A program made the position numbers and the translations under genes. A stretch of DNA of 64,000 nucleotides from Symbiodinium microadriaticum (taxonomy: Eukaryota; Sar; Dinophyceae; Suessiales; Symbiodiniaceae): NCBI GenBank assembly GCA_001939145.1, contig LSRX01000701.1, positions 329,305-393,304 of the forward strand, given 5' to 3'. Within the stretch, counting starts at the first letter, position 1, and the number at the start of each line of letters is the position of its first letter. Shown here piece by piece: positions 43,791 to 55,166 of the stretch. The notes beneath the pieces were generated by a model, which saw only the letters and a program-made list of their open reading frames with translations, did not search any database and had not been told where the DNA came from.

Positions 43791-43800
43791 CTTGAGCCAA
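43791..43800 (-). other. relict spliced-leader 3' end
   Basis: The minus strand reads TTGGCTCAAG, identical to the last ten bases of the dinoflagellate trans-spliced leader, 65 bases upstream of the PX-protein ATG. Such genomic remnants are known in dinoflagellates where mature mRNAs were reverse-transcribed and reinserted. The gene's lack of introns agrees. Confidence 0.6.
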
Positions 43801-44735
43801 GGGACTTAGGGATTCGGCTTCGTCTCTGGCAGGCGAGGCGATGAGGGGATGAACCTTCCAAAATTAAGGCCCAGCAGGCCTCCGCCACCTGCGGCATTGC
43901 AGCCTGTGTGGCGGAGTGCAGCCAGGTGCCCGGCGCCGGGCAGGTTGGTTTCAGGGACCTAAGACTTGACGGGTCTATGGCTGAGTGAGATGCGCTCGGA
44001 TGTGAGGTTTGGAGTGCTTCGCTTTTTGACGCTCGTGCTCCGGCTCCGCCAGGCCAAGGTCTGAAGAAACTTTGTTTGAGGGTTGTCGGGGTTGGGTGTG
44101 CTGATTCAGGGACACGACATCATGGTGTCGTCTCCTTGTTGCTTGTCTACGTTTGTCTCTCCCCCTGTCTCCGTGGCTGAAGCCTACTCCACACATTGGC
44201 TGCCGCAGCTGCAGACACGGCAGGGCTTTGCACGGTTTCGAAGAAATCTCGTCTCCTGGGGCTTTAGGATCTTAGCAGCCTTAGCAGTTCGAGGGGCCCA
44301 GGGGAGGCCATGAAATTGAAGTAACAACTACTACTTGCGCACTGCCACAAGCATTTTCCCTGCAGCGTTCCGAAGGCAAGCTCTTGTGGCTGCAGCCTGA
44401 AACCACTGGTGAGACAAGCCAGCTTGCACTGGAAAGCTAGTTGCTTGCGGGTGGCACTGGTACTGAAGAAAAGCTCAGGCAGATTGGTTAGAGGCGTGAT
44501 GAGCGCCGCAGATTGACCCGGAGGATCACACCACAGACCTGTCATCTCCCAAACGAATATACACGAGACAGAAAATTCAGATATACAATGTTATTAGAAC
44601 GCATGTATGTAGATGATGTAATATAGACAATCGCATATATAATATATACATATGTCATAACCACTTATATGTACATATATTTCAGCTCGGCCCCGGCCAC
44701 CCATCTCTTAATCCCCTTCAAACTGGATTTCGGGT
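43801..44735. other. no gene recognised
   Basis: Short opposing frames. AT-rich at about 44560-44690. Confidence 0.5.
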
Positions 44736-45020
44736 TGGCAACCCCTAGGGGCTTCAGGGCTTCAGGGCTGTAGGCCGTCTGGCTGTCGGGCTTTAGGGCT
44801 TAGGGCTTTACGCTTGGTACACTTCTCGATTTGTGTGTGTGTCATCCTTGCGCAGGGGCCATGCTAATCTTCTCTGTATCGTTGCAATTTTATCGGATGA
44901 TCCCCGAAGGAAATGGTTTAGGGCTTCAGGGTTTAGGTTTAGGGCTCTAGGGTTTCGGCGCTCACCCTCGGAAAATCCAGGCCAGGCTTTAGGGCTGAGG
45001 GGTTTAGAGTTTAGGGATCT
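44736..45020 (-). repeat. degenerate TTTAGGG/GCTTCAGGG tract around the U6 copy
   Basis: GGGCTTCAGGGCTT, GGGCTTTAGGGCTTAGGG and TTTAGGTTTAGGG words flank both sides of the U6-like sequence. One dispersed motif copy (GTTTCGGCGCTCAC, then CCAGGC) lies at 44950-44985. Confidence 0.7.
44816..44913 (-). ncRNA. U6: U6 spliceosomal RNA (or U6-derived copy)
   Basis: The minus strand reads TTCCTTCGGGGATCATCCGA, then AAAATTGCAACGATACAGAG, then AAGATTAGCATGGCCCCTGC, then GCAAGGATGACAC, then AAATCGAGAAGTGT. This keeps the ACAGAGA box, the AGC triad and the internal stem-loop of U6, the catalytic snRNA of the spliceosome. Differences: GATGACAC is followed by an extra ACACA run (about four additional bases) before CAAAT, and there is no clear run of T downstream for polymerase III termination. 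It may be a functional gene with a divergent 3' end or a retrocopy. Confidence 0.85.
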
Positions 45021-45476
45021 TGTTGCCCTCGTTCGTAAGGCCCGACGAAGCTGCCTGACCCATATAGCCTTACAGGGCCTGTCTGTCCGGCGGCCACCAT
45101 CCAATAGGTTACTTGAAGGCGAATGTTGTTGCACGTGCTGGTTCAACTCCCCTTCCAAAAGTACCCCTGGTGCTCGAGTCATGACAAGAACGTGCTAAAC
45201 TTGATCTTCACTAGGCTGCTTTGTAGTAAGAAGCTTCATGCCTACCAATGCCAGCTTGACTCGGATGGGGTTGAGAACGACTGCGCCACCTCCTTGTCCA
45301 GCCGGCCTCGGTCTCTATCCTTGATGAACCCTCCAGGAAGCCAATCCGCAACAATTACTACGCTTTCATATAACCTGATGTGCTGTACTAAATAATTTTT
45401 TAAATATGGCAATATATTATGTTTTACAGAACTTGGTAATATACTGCCATATACCATAGTACATTCTTCCTCTCTC

Positions 45477-45840
45477 TCGCACCCCAATGCCCTAAAACCC
45501 AAAATCCTGGCCTCAGAGCTGGCCCTCCGACCTGGCTGACTGGGCCAGCTTGGGTTTAAGGGTATGGGAGTTTAGGTCTTAGGGGTTTAGGGTTTAGGGT
45601 TTAGGGTTAGGGAGTTTAGGGCTTAAGGGTTTAAGGTTTGGGGTTTAGGGTTTAGGGTTAGGGTATGGGAGTTTAGGGGTTTAGGGGCTTTAGGGGTCTA
45701 GGGTTTAGCGTGGGGTTTACGGTCCTTTCAGGGTTTAGGGTCTAGGGCCCAGGTCTTCTAAGGCTTGTCTTGCGTACGGTTTAAGCTACAGGGGTTTAGG
45801 GTTTACGGTCTTTTTCAGGGTTTAGGGTTTAGAGTACCCT
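45477..45840 (-). repeat. large degenerate telomere-type array (TTTAGGG)n
   Basis: More than 20 TTTAGGG or near variants (TTTAGGGG, TTAAGGG, TTTACGG) between about 45550 and 45835, in the opposite orientation to most tracts upstream of 35 kb. The dispersed TTCGGCGCTCAC...CCAGGC motif follows at 45858-45890. Confidence 0.85.
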
Positions 45841-45890
45841 TGTACTCGAGATCCCGTCTTCGGCGCTCACAACTCGGACAATCCAGGCAA

Positions 45891-48764
45891 CGCACTTTTC
45901 GGTTGTGCTTAGGGCTTACTGCCTTCTATGATCACTCCACGTTTGTAAAGGAAAGGCAGAGCCGGCAGTGTCGAAAACTTGCTCAGCCCATGGTCTCAAG
46001 CTTCTCTCTCAAGAGCTGACCGCGACAGCAAGCAAAGAGAAAAACAGGAGCAGTAGTAGTATCAGTAGTAGCAACATGTGGTAACGGTAGTGGTTGTGGT
46101 AGCCGTCGTAGTAGCAACTGTCGTCGCCGTCTTCGTCGCAGCAGTGACGTGTCGCAGTCGTGCGCCGCATGTCGTGGCGACGAAGAAGACGAATAAAATC
46201 AGAAGTAGCAGTAGCAGCACAGGAGCAGTGCTGGTTTTGGGACTAGGGGTAGTGGCAGGTTGCACTGCCATTCCGGTCCGGCTATCACCTACAGCAGTGA
46301 TCAAAGCCGTTGTGAATAAATCCTGTCATAGCTAGCGAATCAACACTCACTTGTCCGTAATCGACTTATGCGCGGGCTGTCGGCTTCGGCGACCCCTCGT
46401 GCAAGTTGGGATAGTGGTGAGTTGCTCGAGGCTTGAAAAGCATTCGGAGACTCCTATTGCATGGCTGCTGCGCGACAAGCTCTGTGCGATTATCTGGAGG
46501 CTAGCGTCTGCTACTACCAATACCCCTCAAGCGACACCCATCTCCCATCCAAGAATTGAAGACCCACAGAGAAAGTCAAGCTTCACAAAAGAGGTTGACT
46601 CCACCTGAATCGATCTTCAAGGACTTCAATCGTTAGCTGAAGATTACAGTATGGCCTGGCCGCTCCAAAAAAAGGACGTCCTTAGTATGCTCCTCCCCCG
46701 AGCGCGGCACCAAATCTGCGTCTTCATGCGAGTTTGGTCAATGTCCAGGCCTGAAGCACCGCCTGCCCGGGGGACAAGATTCCGACGAATCCGGAGCTGG
46801 ATGCAGAACCCGGCATCCTTCGTTGAGCAGCACAAGAGCGAAGGCAAGCATCAGTTAATTAGATGAATGACATCAATGTTTCGGAGTGAGCCGTCCGCAT
46901 GCGGGATATCTGAATCGAATCTGCTGCCCAGGCCTGTACCGGCTCCCAGGAGCATGCAATACATGAGCGAATACGTGGTCTGGTAAAACCTTGGCCGCAA
47001 GATGCAACGGTGCTACTTCAAGTGCTCTTGGCAGGGTGACGTCAGAAGAGCGCGAGCACGAAATCATGCAGACCGCACGGAGTGTGGGAGAATCCTGGCT
47101 GCTTCTGCGCCCCTGCACGACTGGACAGATCACGACGGGGATTTGGCTACCTCACTATGTGCCAGATAATTAAGTCTTACTCAATTTGCTTGTGTCCAGT
47201 CGACATCTTTGGTTGCAGCAGCAGGGCAGAAGAGTGAGAAGCATTTAGCTCTGTCGCAGCATGTTACTGCTCCAGATCACCAAAAACAAGGGCAAGCGCC
47301 ACAGCAACGAGGTACCCATACAGTGTGTCAAAGTGTCAATGACATGTCATGGCCGGAATAGCGCGACAAAAGCAGACGAAGTGAACCAAGCACGACGGCT
47401 TCATGGTGGCTCGAATACTCATAGTGACTCTGTCAACACGGGTTTCCAGCACACATGTGGACCGAGCATAACTAAACCTTTCGAAGTCTTGGTGATCTGG
47501 CGGCCAGCCAAATCGCCCAGAACAGGCTGAATTGAATTTGGTAATTGGTGCATGCAAGCTTTGACTCTCGGCTGCTTTCATGAGGTTGCTGGTGGTGCCA
47601 AGGCATTGATGCATGCCGATGCGGTTCCGGTAGCAGTTCTTCTCTGTCAGACCTGGCTTGCAGGCCACAAGAGGAATTGTAAGCGTTGTAATTAACAAAG
47701 ATGGCAACTTTTCTGTACTTGCCCAGGCGCAGTTCGGCATTTCTTCGCCCTCCTCGTGGCTGGCTTCTTGCCATTGCATTTGCCGAAGCCAGGCCGGAGG
47801 CTAAGTCTGCGCCGCAAAGAACACCTCGACGCCTTCGTGCGCTCCAGGTACCCTGTGTAGGCTTGCTTTGCTCGCAGACTGCGCCGCGAAGAGCGCTTTG
47901 GGGCCTTCATCCGCTCCAGATACCCTTGGTATACGAGCGTTTCCGATGCAGCATGCAAAGAAGACTTTTCTGTGCATGCAGCTGTTTGCTGCCATTTGCC
48001 AATAAGCCTCCGTAACAAGTTGACCTGCTCAACGGTTTGAAGTTTTAAGCATTTTAAGCTAAACGTGGATGTACGGAACATTTTGTAGAATGACCATTTA
48101 AACTCGTTTGATGTGTTGACCCAACTCAGGACAAGCATCTTGAAATGCTCTCTTGCCTTCGTGGAAAAGGCTTGCTTCCGTGCAGGAGTTTAACTTTTGC
48201 CAGTTCTGGCTCCGTCATAGTCCACCTCACCTTTGCAAGGGATGATGCTTTGCATCACTGCATATGTGCTTACAGCGGAGGTGCCACGACATCTTTACCT
48301 CAAGTTCTCCAAGTACGTTCGAACCCAACAGCCTGCACTTCCTCCTCAACGAGTTTCCACACTTCACCAGTGCCGGTGCCTCCACGCAGAATCTTGCCTC
48401 CTCCCGCAAGGCCATGTGACTAAGAAAGAGTACTAGCGTTACTAGCGCCAGCTCATCTATGGCGTCTCCTATGGTCCTATGGGCACCCTTCCTTCGGTGA
48501 AGCATGTGATGTGTTCGGTGTTTCTCTCTGTAGTGGGCAGAAGCAGGATGTGAAGTTCGATCTTTCCAGCCCCCATCTTAGTCCCTCGCAGCTCAAACCC
48601 CGAAGGCGATGATGAGGAGTCGTTTAAGTGACATGCGGACCTTGCATCACTGACTGGCCGGCCAGAGTCGTGGCATCCACCTTCCAGTGGCCTCGCTTTG
48701 CTCTTTGGAACTCCAGGGACAGCCTGAGCCGAAACATGGCACTCGTGACCATTCACACATCACC
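45891..48764. other. no gene recognised
   Basis: Degenerate GTA/GTC trinucleotides at about 46040-46240; otherwise short frames. An imperfect direct duplication lies at 47808-47928 (separate entry). Confidence 0.5.
47808..47928 (+). repeat. imperfect 50-bp direct duplication, period 71
   Basis: 47808-47857 and 47879-47928 share CTGCGCCGC, GCCTTC and CGCTCCAG. In one plus frame they code LRRKEHLDAFVRSRYP and LRREERFGAFIRSRYP, with a stop between. Similarity is better at the protein level than the DNA level, which points to a decayed or spliced protein repeat. Confidence 0.5.
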
Positions 48765-48908
48765 ACGACAACGGCAACAACAACAACCACCACCACCACA
48801 ACCGCAACGACAGCGACACAGCACCACCACCACCAGCAGCAGCAGCAGCAACAGCAGCAACAGCCGCAGCAGCCAGCAGCCAGCAGCCAGCAGCCAGCAG
48901 CCACAGCC
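48765..48908. repeat. CAA/CCA/CAG trinucleotide repeat with CAGCAGC-CAGCAGC 7-mer run
   Basis: (CAA/CCA) to about 48830, (CAG)n at ~48833-48865, then four AGCAGCC heptamers. All frames are low complexity. Confidence 0.9.
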
Positions 48909-49317
48909 AAAGACTACGACTAAGTTTCTGCGGAGCTGCACCAGCGCGGATACAGGCTTCACCAGGAGGTGGCTGGGACAGTCTGGAGCCCTGGGGCCAG
49001 CGTGTCGGAAAAGCATGTAGCCAGATGTCACCTCCTTGAGGCAATACGTGCACATACCTCAGCTCCGAAACGTGGCATTGGCACTCTGCTGTAGTGCTAG
49101 AACCCATCCCGATTGATTGCGTGTCTGGGCCAGCCGCGCTTGGGCCATGAGGGGGCGATCCTGACAAGCCAGGGGTCTACAAGGCTCTCTCGTCCCCTAG
49201 CTCAGCTACCAAAAACGTCCAAGTCGCTGTTTCCCGGATGAGGTGAAGGAGTGCAGGAGTGCTGGGGGATTTCGGGGGATTTCGAGTTTTTGAGAATTCT
49301 ACATTTAAAGGGAACTA

Positions 49318-49412
49318 CAGGTGGGGAGTTCAGGGTATATAGGGCTTCTATAACGCTTCTATAAGGTATATAGACCTGCTGTAAGGCTCCTATAACGGTA
49401 ACTACCCACCTG
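49318..49412. repeat. 95-bp element with 13-bp terminal inverted repeats
   Basis: Begins CAGGTGGGGAGTT and ends AACTACCCACCTG, inverted with one mismatch. The interior is repeats of CTTCTATAA/GGTATATAG. No obvious target-site duplication. Its size equals that of the GST intron (95 bp). It resembles a tiny non-autonomous DNA element. Confidence 0.55.
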
Positions 49413-49997
49413 AAAATGTCCTAGATACATGTATGATGTGGGCGGCAACTCGACAAAGCTCAGAACTCAAAGCCTGACTCTCCACCCCAAATTTTGAGAT
49501 CTGCGGAAAGCGAAAGTTCCAGCTGAAAGTAAGACTCAGAAGTGCGTCTGCATCGCGCAGCACGGCAGGACACCCAAAAAAACATAAGACGTGGTAACAC
49601 CGAAGACTTGCCGTGTGGCACATGGGGAGGGCTGCAACAAGTAGTTAGGAAATTGGGTCATTGGTCATGGTGATGGTCGTGATGGTTATGACGGTCGTGC
49701 GCTTAGCATGTTGCTCAAAATAGCTCTGGTCAGTAGCGATGCTTGCCACAAGCATCACAGTCACAAAGGCCAGACAGAACAATGAGAGCAATTTGCGCTA
49801 ACATAGACAGGAACAGCAATGCAGTCAAAGCCTGAGACCGTCACAACATTAACATAATTCAGGAACGGCCCTAGCCGACCCGAGCAACAGTGATGAGGTG
49901 TGGATGGTAAGAGCGGTGTCACACACACCCCAACCATGTCCCCGAAATCCTGAAATACAGTACTTTCTTTCGCCAGGGCTGCAGACGAGAAATACAG
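49413..49997. other. no gene recognised
   Basis: No recognisable coding or RNA feature. Confidence 0.5.
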
Positions 49998-50280
49998 TAC
50001 TTCTCTCTCTCTCTCTACCAGTACTTCTCTCACTCTCTCTCTCTCTCTCTCTGCCGTTGCATCCAGAGGGTCCAATACATGCATATGTATATGTATATGT
50101 ACATGTACATGTACATGTACATGTACAGGTATGGGTATAGGTATAGGTATACTTATGGTATAAGTATAGGTATAGGTATAGGTATAGGTATAGGTATAGG
50201 TATAGGTATAGGTATAGGTATAGGTATAGGTACATGTGTGTGTGTATGTATATGCATATGTATATGTATATGTATATACA
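49998..50280. repeat. (CT)n and (TATAGG)n microsatellites
   Basis: CT runs at ~49999-50052, TACATG words at ~50080-50126, then a clean (TATAGG)n hexamer array at ~50130-50232, then TATG words. Confidence 0.95.
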
Positions 50281-50427
50281 GACCGTTCTGGTCCTCTCAA
50301 AGGAGACCTAAGCCAAGCCCCTGAACCCTGAAACCCTAGTCTCGTCAGCTCCGGAGACGGCCCGGGCCTTGATCCGATCACGGGCCTTCCTAGGCTGAGA
50401 TCTTCATCTTACTTGCTTTGGGGGGGG

Positions 50428-50580
50428 GGGGTTTAGGGTTTTGGGTTTAGGGGTTTAGGGTATCTTTTCACGGGTTTAGGGTATTTTCCCCTCCCAGGGT
50501 TTAGGGTATAGGTTTAGGAGTTTAGAGTTTAGGGGCCTGGGAGGGGTTTAGGAGCTCAGGGTTTAGGGGTTTCGGCTCTC
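50428..50580 (-). repeat. degenerate telomere-type array (TTTAGGG)n
   Basis: A G run, then about ten TTTAGGG words interrupted by TATCTTTTCACGGG and TATTTTCCCCTCCCAGGG spacers. Ends in the dispersed motif TTTCGGCTCTCACATTCG. Confidence 0.8.
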
Positions 50581-53100
50581 ACATTCGTGGCTTTGGGGTT
50601 TTTCCCCCTCCTACCTAGCCAGGACAAAGCCTGCATTGAAGGAAAGGGTGCGTAAGGGAACTGCAAGGGGCTCCTTCAAGGGTACTCCGAGGGATCCGTT
50701 TGGGGTGGGGTCTGGGGTTAAGGGTTTTGGGTCCTAAGCCCGAAACCCTAAACCGTTTTGAGGTCTCACGCTTCGCGACCTGTATCTGTGAGGCAAGGGG
50801 GTAGACACGACAAGGGTTTGTATATGGACCTATATTAAGGGCTCCTTTGAGGGAGCATGGGGTTTTAGGGTTTATGTAGCGCTTTGGGGTTTGGCTTTTG
50901 GGGTTTTAAGTCTAGTGTTCGGTTTTTGTTGTCTCCGACTGACGGTGGAGGGCTTTGGGTTGATGGATTCAGAGCTTAGTTTTCAAGATTCCATGCAGCT
51001 TAAGGGCTTTGTGACATACAAGGCTTCATAGGCTTTAGATTTCTGACCTTTAAGTGTTAGGGTCGATGCCCATGTGCTTCAAGGGTTTCAGGATCTCAGC
51101 TGCAGGATTTGGAGTTCGTTCTTCCCGCGGCTTGCAGCGGCGGTTTTGGAATCTAGGGCGAAGACGGACTGATACGGGCACTGACTCATCTCAGGCTCGT
51201 AATAGCTAGTACTAGTGTTAATTTTATTGTTATTATCAGCTAGCCGATTCTTGCTATGACGAATATGTGTCCTGTTGTCCCTCGGTCTTAAGAGCAGCCT
51301 AGTCTCCCCAAAGTGGCGAAAGGCACGCCCCAGCCGTTGCGTGAAGCGGGGTCCACCCCACCGACGGCACCGCCAGCTCCTCGAGCCGAGCGAGCTGGCC
51401 CGAAAAATCTCAAAAAGCCTGAGTTCAGAGTTTCGGGTTTAGGGCACGTTCGTTAACCCCATGGAAACCTCGCGCTGTCACGCTGCAGCAGCTGCTCCTG
51501 CTTTCGCAAGCTCCTGCTATTACTGGAATTGAGTGTTTGCTGCTGTTTGCTATTGTTTCCGTTGTCAACTTGACACATCTTGATATGTAGTACATCATAA
51601 AACTCTTCTTCCTCGGACTTGCGCATGACTCGGCATGAAAACACACTCCGTCGGCTGTGCATATGTATGAAATGGGAAGAGCGACAATGACTCAAGATTA
51701 TTTAACATGCAAATCCATGTGACCAGTGGCGAAGCGACATTTTACCAAGAAAACCAAGCTAATAACAGCAACAGTAGCACGACAGGAGCACTAACTTTAA
51801 CCAGACCCCAAAATGCGCCACATCAGGCAACCGGACTCCTGCAGGTCCTGTTCAATGGGCCCATTTAGCTCCAGCTTCCTGGGCTTAGCGTTCCGACTCC
51901 GAGTAACGGTGTACTTTACGCTATCTGGTGTAAACATACTACGGGCCACCAAGACGACTACGACGAAAACAGCACAGCTGCTCATAGTTGTGTTAGTGGG
52001 GCAGCTTCATTCACACCGCAATGCTAATCCGGTCTGCTAGTATCTGGCTAGCCGAACTGCACCAGTTCCCTGAGGCTCTCCTGCTTTGTCTCAGTTTGCC
52101 ACAGCTACTTTCTCACGGCGCTTGCAACGGATTGTGAAAGCGATCAGCGCAATTCGATTGATAATCGCCTTTGTGTACAGGCTTGTTTGCAAGGGTTCTG
52201 CGGCGAAGCTGCTGAAACTGCTCGACGTGTCCGCATGCCATGGCTTTGGGCACGCTAGGTGTAGCTGTCTTTCTACACCTGCACGGAGCACGGTCTACGT
52301 TCCACAAGGTGCAAGGCTACTTGTCTCGTGCTTGCAGTGATGCAGGTGCAATTCAACATTGGTCAAACACTCAAACAAACTCCGTAACGCAACTCTCTGC
52401 AAGGAACATACAATCCTTCCATCAGGCATGAAGCATACAGTTTATGTAAGATCACTGAACAGCTGAGGCCTTGAATGTGAGAGCATCGGAGGAGCATCAT
52501 AGGCGTGCATCTGCTTGCCAGCTCTCAGTAGTAGCACACAAGTAAGAAACTCAGCACTTCTCCCGATCGCTGTGACTAAGCCTGACTACGCAATGCAGGT
52601 CATGCGAGATGAGGCCGCGGCACCACCATGAAAGCCAGCGCGACATAGAAACAGATCAGCCCTGCCCTGAGAGGCACGGACTTATTGAAAGAGCCACACT
52701 TCTTCAATCACAAGGACAAGCAGACTAGCAGCATGGAGGGAAACTGTCGCAGAAAACAGTCACCACACTCATTTGCATCACTGTGCTGCGGGCGCGATCG
52801 TGGTCCCGAGGATGTTGGATGTCACCAACATTGTGGATGAGTTCTCAAACCTGGGAGGACGTGTGGCTGCATGTGCAGTCATCTGTACTCGCAATTTGTC
52901 AGGCAAGATTGCTGCAACAACGCTAGGTCTCTCTCCATCTCTGCCGTGCCTCTATGACGGAACAGAGAAAGATTCATCATCCTTAACATCGCCTCTCTAT
53001 TAGTTTGTCTGTTGTTGCCGTCGTTGTCTTTGTGGTCGACGATGCTGTTGCCTTGGCGTTTCCTACTGGTGAATCCTCCTCTTCCGCCTCCTTCTCACAT
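50581..53100. other. no gene recognised
   Basis: Scattered single TTTAGGG or TTTTGGGG words to about 51440; afterwards mixed sequence with short frames only. Confidence 0.5.
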
Positions 53101-53559
53101 GCATGACCGGATGCAAAAGCACAGCTAGACAATTCCGGGTCTTTCGTCCGTCCTATGGTCTGGGTGTAGATGTTCTCAGGTTGACAAGAGGTTCTTGGCA
53201 GACTTGACTTATCCACTCCACCAGAAAATCAATGGCCGCAGGTCGGCTAGGGGCCAGGCACACTGTCCAGGTCCCTGTGCAGCTGTGTGGAAGAAAGTGC
53301 CTCCCAAGCAGTGCATGTGTCATGCAACTTGGCTTTCCCACCTTTCGCCTTGTAAGAGGGAGCTTCTGCCTCCTTGAATCGGGGCGCCCTGCAGCTCTGA
53401 GCACTGACTGCAAGGGCCGTTCAGCGTCCATGTCCGAAGATAACAAATCAGACAGAACACCCTAAGACCATTTTGTCCGTCAGGAAAACTCATGCAAAAT
53501 TCATCATGCACATCGGGCACGGAAAGCTCAAAGCAAGGCATAGCAGTGCATTGCCTGGT

Positions 53560-54830
53560 AGGAAAGGAAGGTTCCGCAACCGCCGATGATTGTGACACCC
53601 ACAAACCTCATGGCCTCAGCGAGTTCGATTGACCAGGCTCCCGCGGAAGTTGTTGTCTTGATGGTTGCTCACGGGGCAATGTATCATTGCATCACATAGT
53701 TCGAAACTCGAGTTCCGCATGAATGGGTCGCTCTCTCACTTAGTCCGTGCTCCCGGGCACCATCGCGGTCACTGAACATGCCAAATCTTCTGCCCACAGA
53801 CCTAACCCGACTTACAGCCCGTTGAAATTCCCACACCCCGCCCACATAAGCAGCGTTCCGTTGCAGCTGCTTTGATGGCCGCATAGGTCAGTGGATTGGA
53901 TGCAGCCTTGGGGAACATCATCGGACATCGCACATCGTTGTGCTCAAATTGTAAGCTGATTGTCGCCTTGCTGAGCAGAATCAATGGACCTCTGAACGCA
54001 CAGAAGCTAAAGACTGTTCGCAGCGAGCCCTCAGCCAACTCCACTGGACATAGTCACGCACAGACATGACTGCAATGCGAGGCAAAAAAAGCTTACGGGT
54101 GAAGTTAGGCAAGATGTGCACCACGTAAGGGTCCTGGTCGTCAGCCTAGCACCTAAACAGAACCCAAACCTTGGACAAAAACGTCGCATTTTCGATTCAT
54201 CGAGGCAGCGTAAGAGCTTCAGAGGGCCTGGCCACACTGACCACGTGGTCTGCTGCCTGCATATAGCCGCACGAACGCAGCGCCACGTCCGTGTAGATCA
54301 GGTCGTTGACCATACTTAGGACCTGCCATTGGCTGGAGTTCATATGCTTGACCTACGTCCCACGTGTTGTTGGTGCCCTTCCGGAACATCCCTTCTGGCT
54401 TTGCGTTGCAAAGGCTGAGAGCTCGGCACGCTCGATGCAGGCCACAGTGCAAAGGCAACAGCAGCACAGAACTTGGGCCACGGTGCTCTGAACACCTTGC
54501 CTGAGTCGCTCAGTTGCAGATAGCTCCACCAAGGCACTGGGAACTGTGATGAACGGTGTTTCCAAATGTCAGCCAGAAAACCAAACAAAAACCTATCACC
54601 AGCCCATGCTAAGATCACGGCTCGTCCCTGGCCTGGTTGAGAACGAAAGACATAGCAGCCTCGCTGCAGATGCACAACCCTGACTTCCTTCGATGGCAGT
54701 TGTCTGGCTTGCCCTTCGACGCCAGTGTCTGCTCTTGGCACGCGGCTGCTGCCAGCTTGAGGCATCCGATCACGAAAGCACCGAACGCGATGCTGCCTCG
54801 GCATCGGAAACTAAGCCACAAAGCTAGGCT
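53560..54830 (-). other. possible exons of a choline-transporter-like (SLC44) membrane protein
   Basis: On the minus strand, after an AG at ~54765, the frame reads GSIAFGAFVIGCLKLAAAA, close to the GSxAFGAxI block of SLC44/CTL transporters. About 1.1 kb downstream (53600-53640) lies AEAMRFVGVTIIGGCGTFLS, a hydrophobic helix that could be a later membrane segment. Between them is GLVIGFCLVFWLTFGNTV (~54555-54600), a third helix, in a frame broken by stops. Order and strand fit an intron-containing membrane-protein gene. Exon borders were not resolved, and decay cannot be excluded. Confidence 0.28.
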
Positions 54831-55166
54831 AGGAGTCTGCACCTGTCTAACTTTAACCCTGAGAGCCTGGCCAAGATGGAAGGTGATGCCAACGACGTAG
54901 CCGTGCAGCATCGGATAGGACCTTGCCAGCACGAGCGACGAGGAACTCCTGCCGCATGGGCCTGAATTTCTAAGCGGGGGCAGGCAAGACCCCCGGGCAG
55001 CCTGTTTTGCCACCTGTTTCTGAGAAGCTGCCACATTATATCAGCCTGTGAACAAGACCTTCCACAGAAGACACTTTCGCACAGCTTGACAACCCACTCG
55101 TTGAGGGGTTATATTGACAAGATGTGCAGATAGAAGCCAAGCTGGAGGAAGATTGGTACGGAAGGC

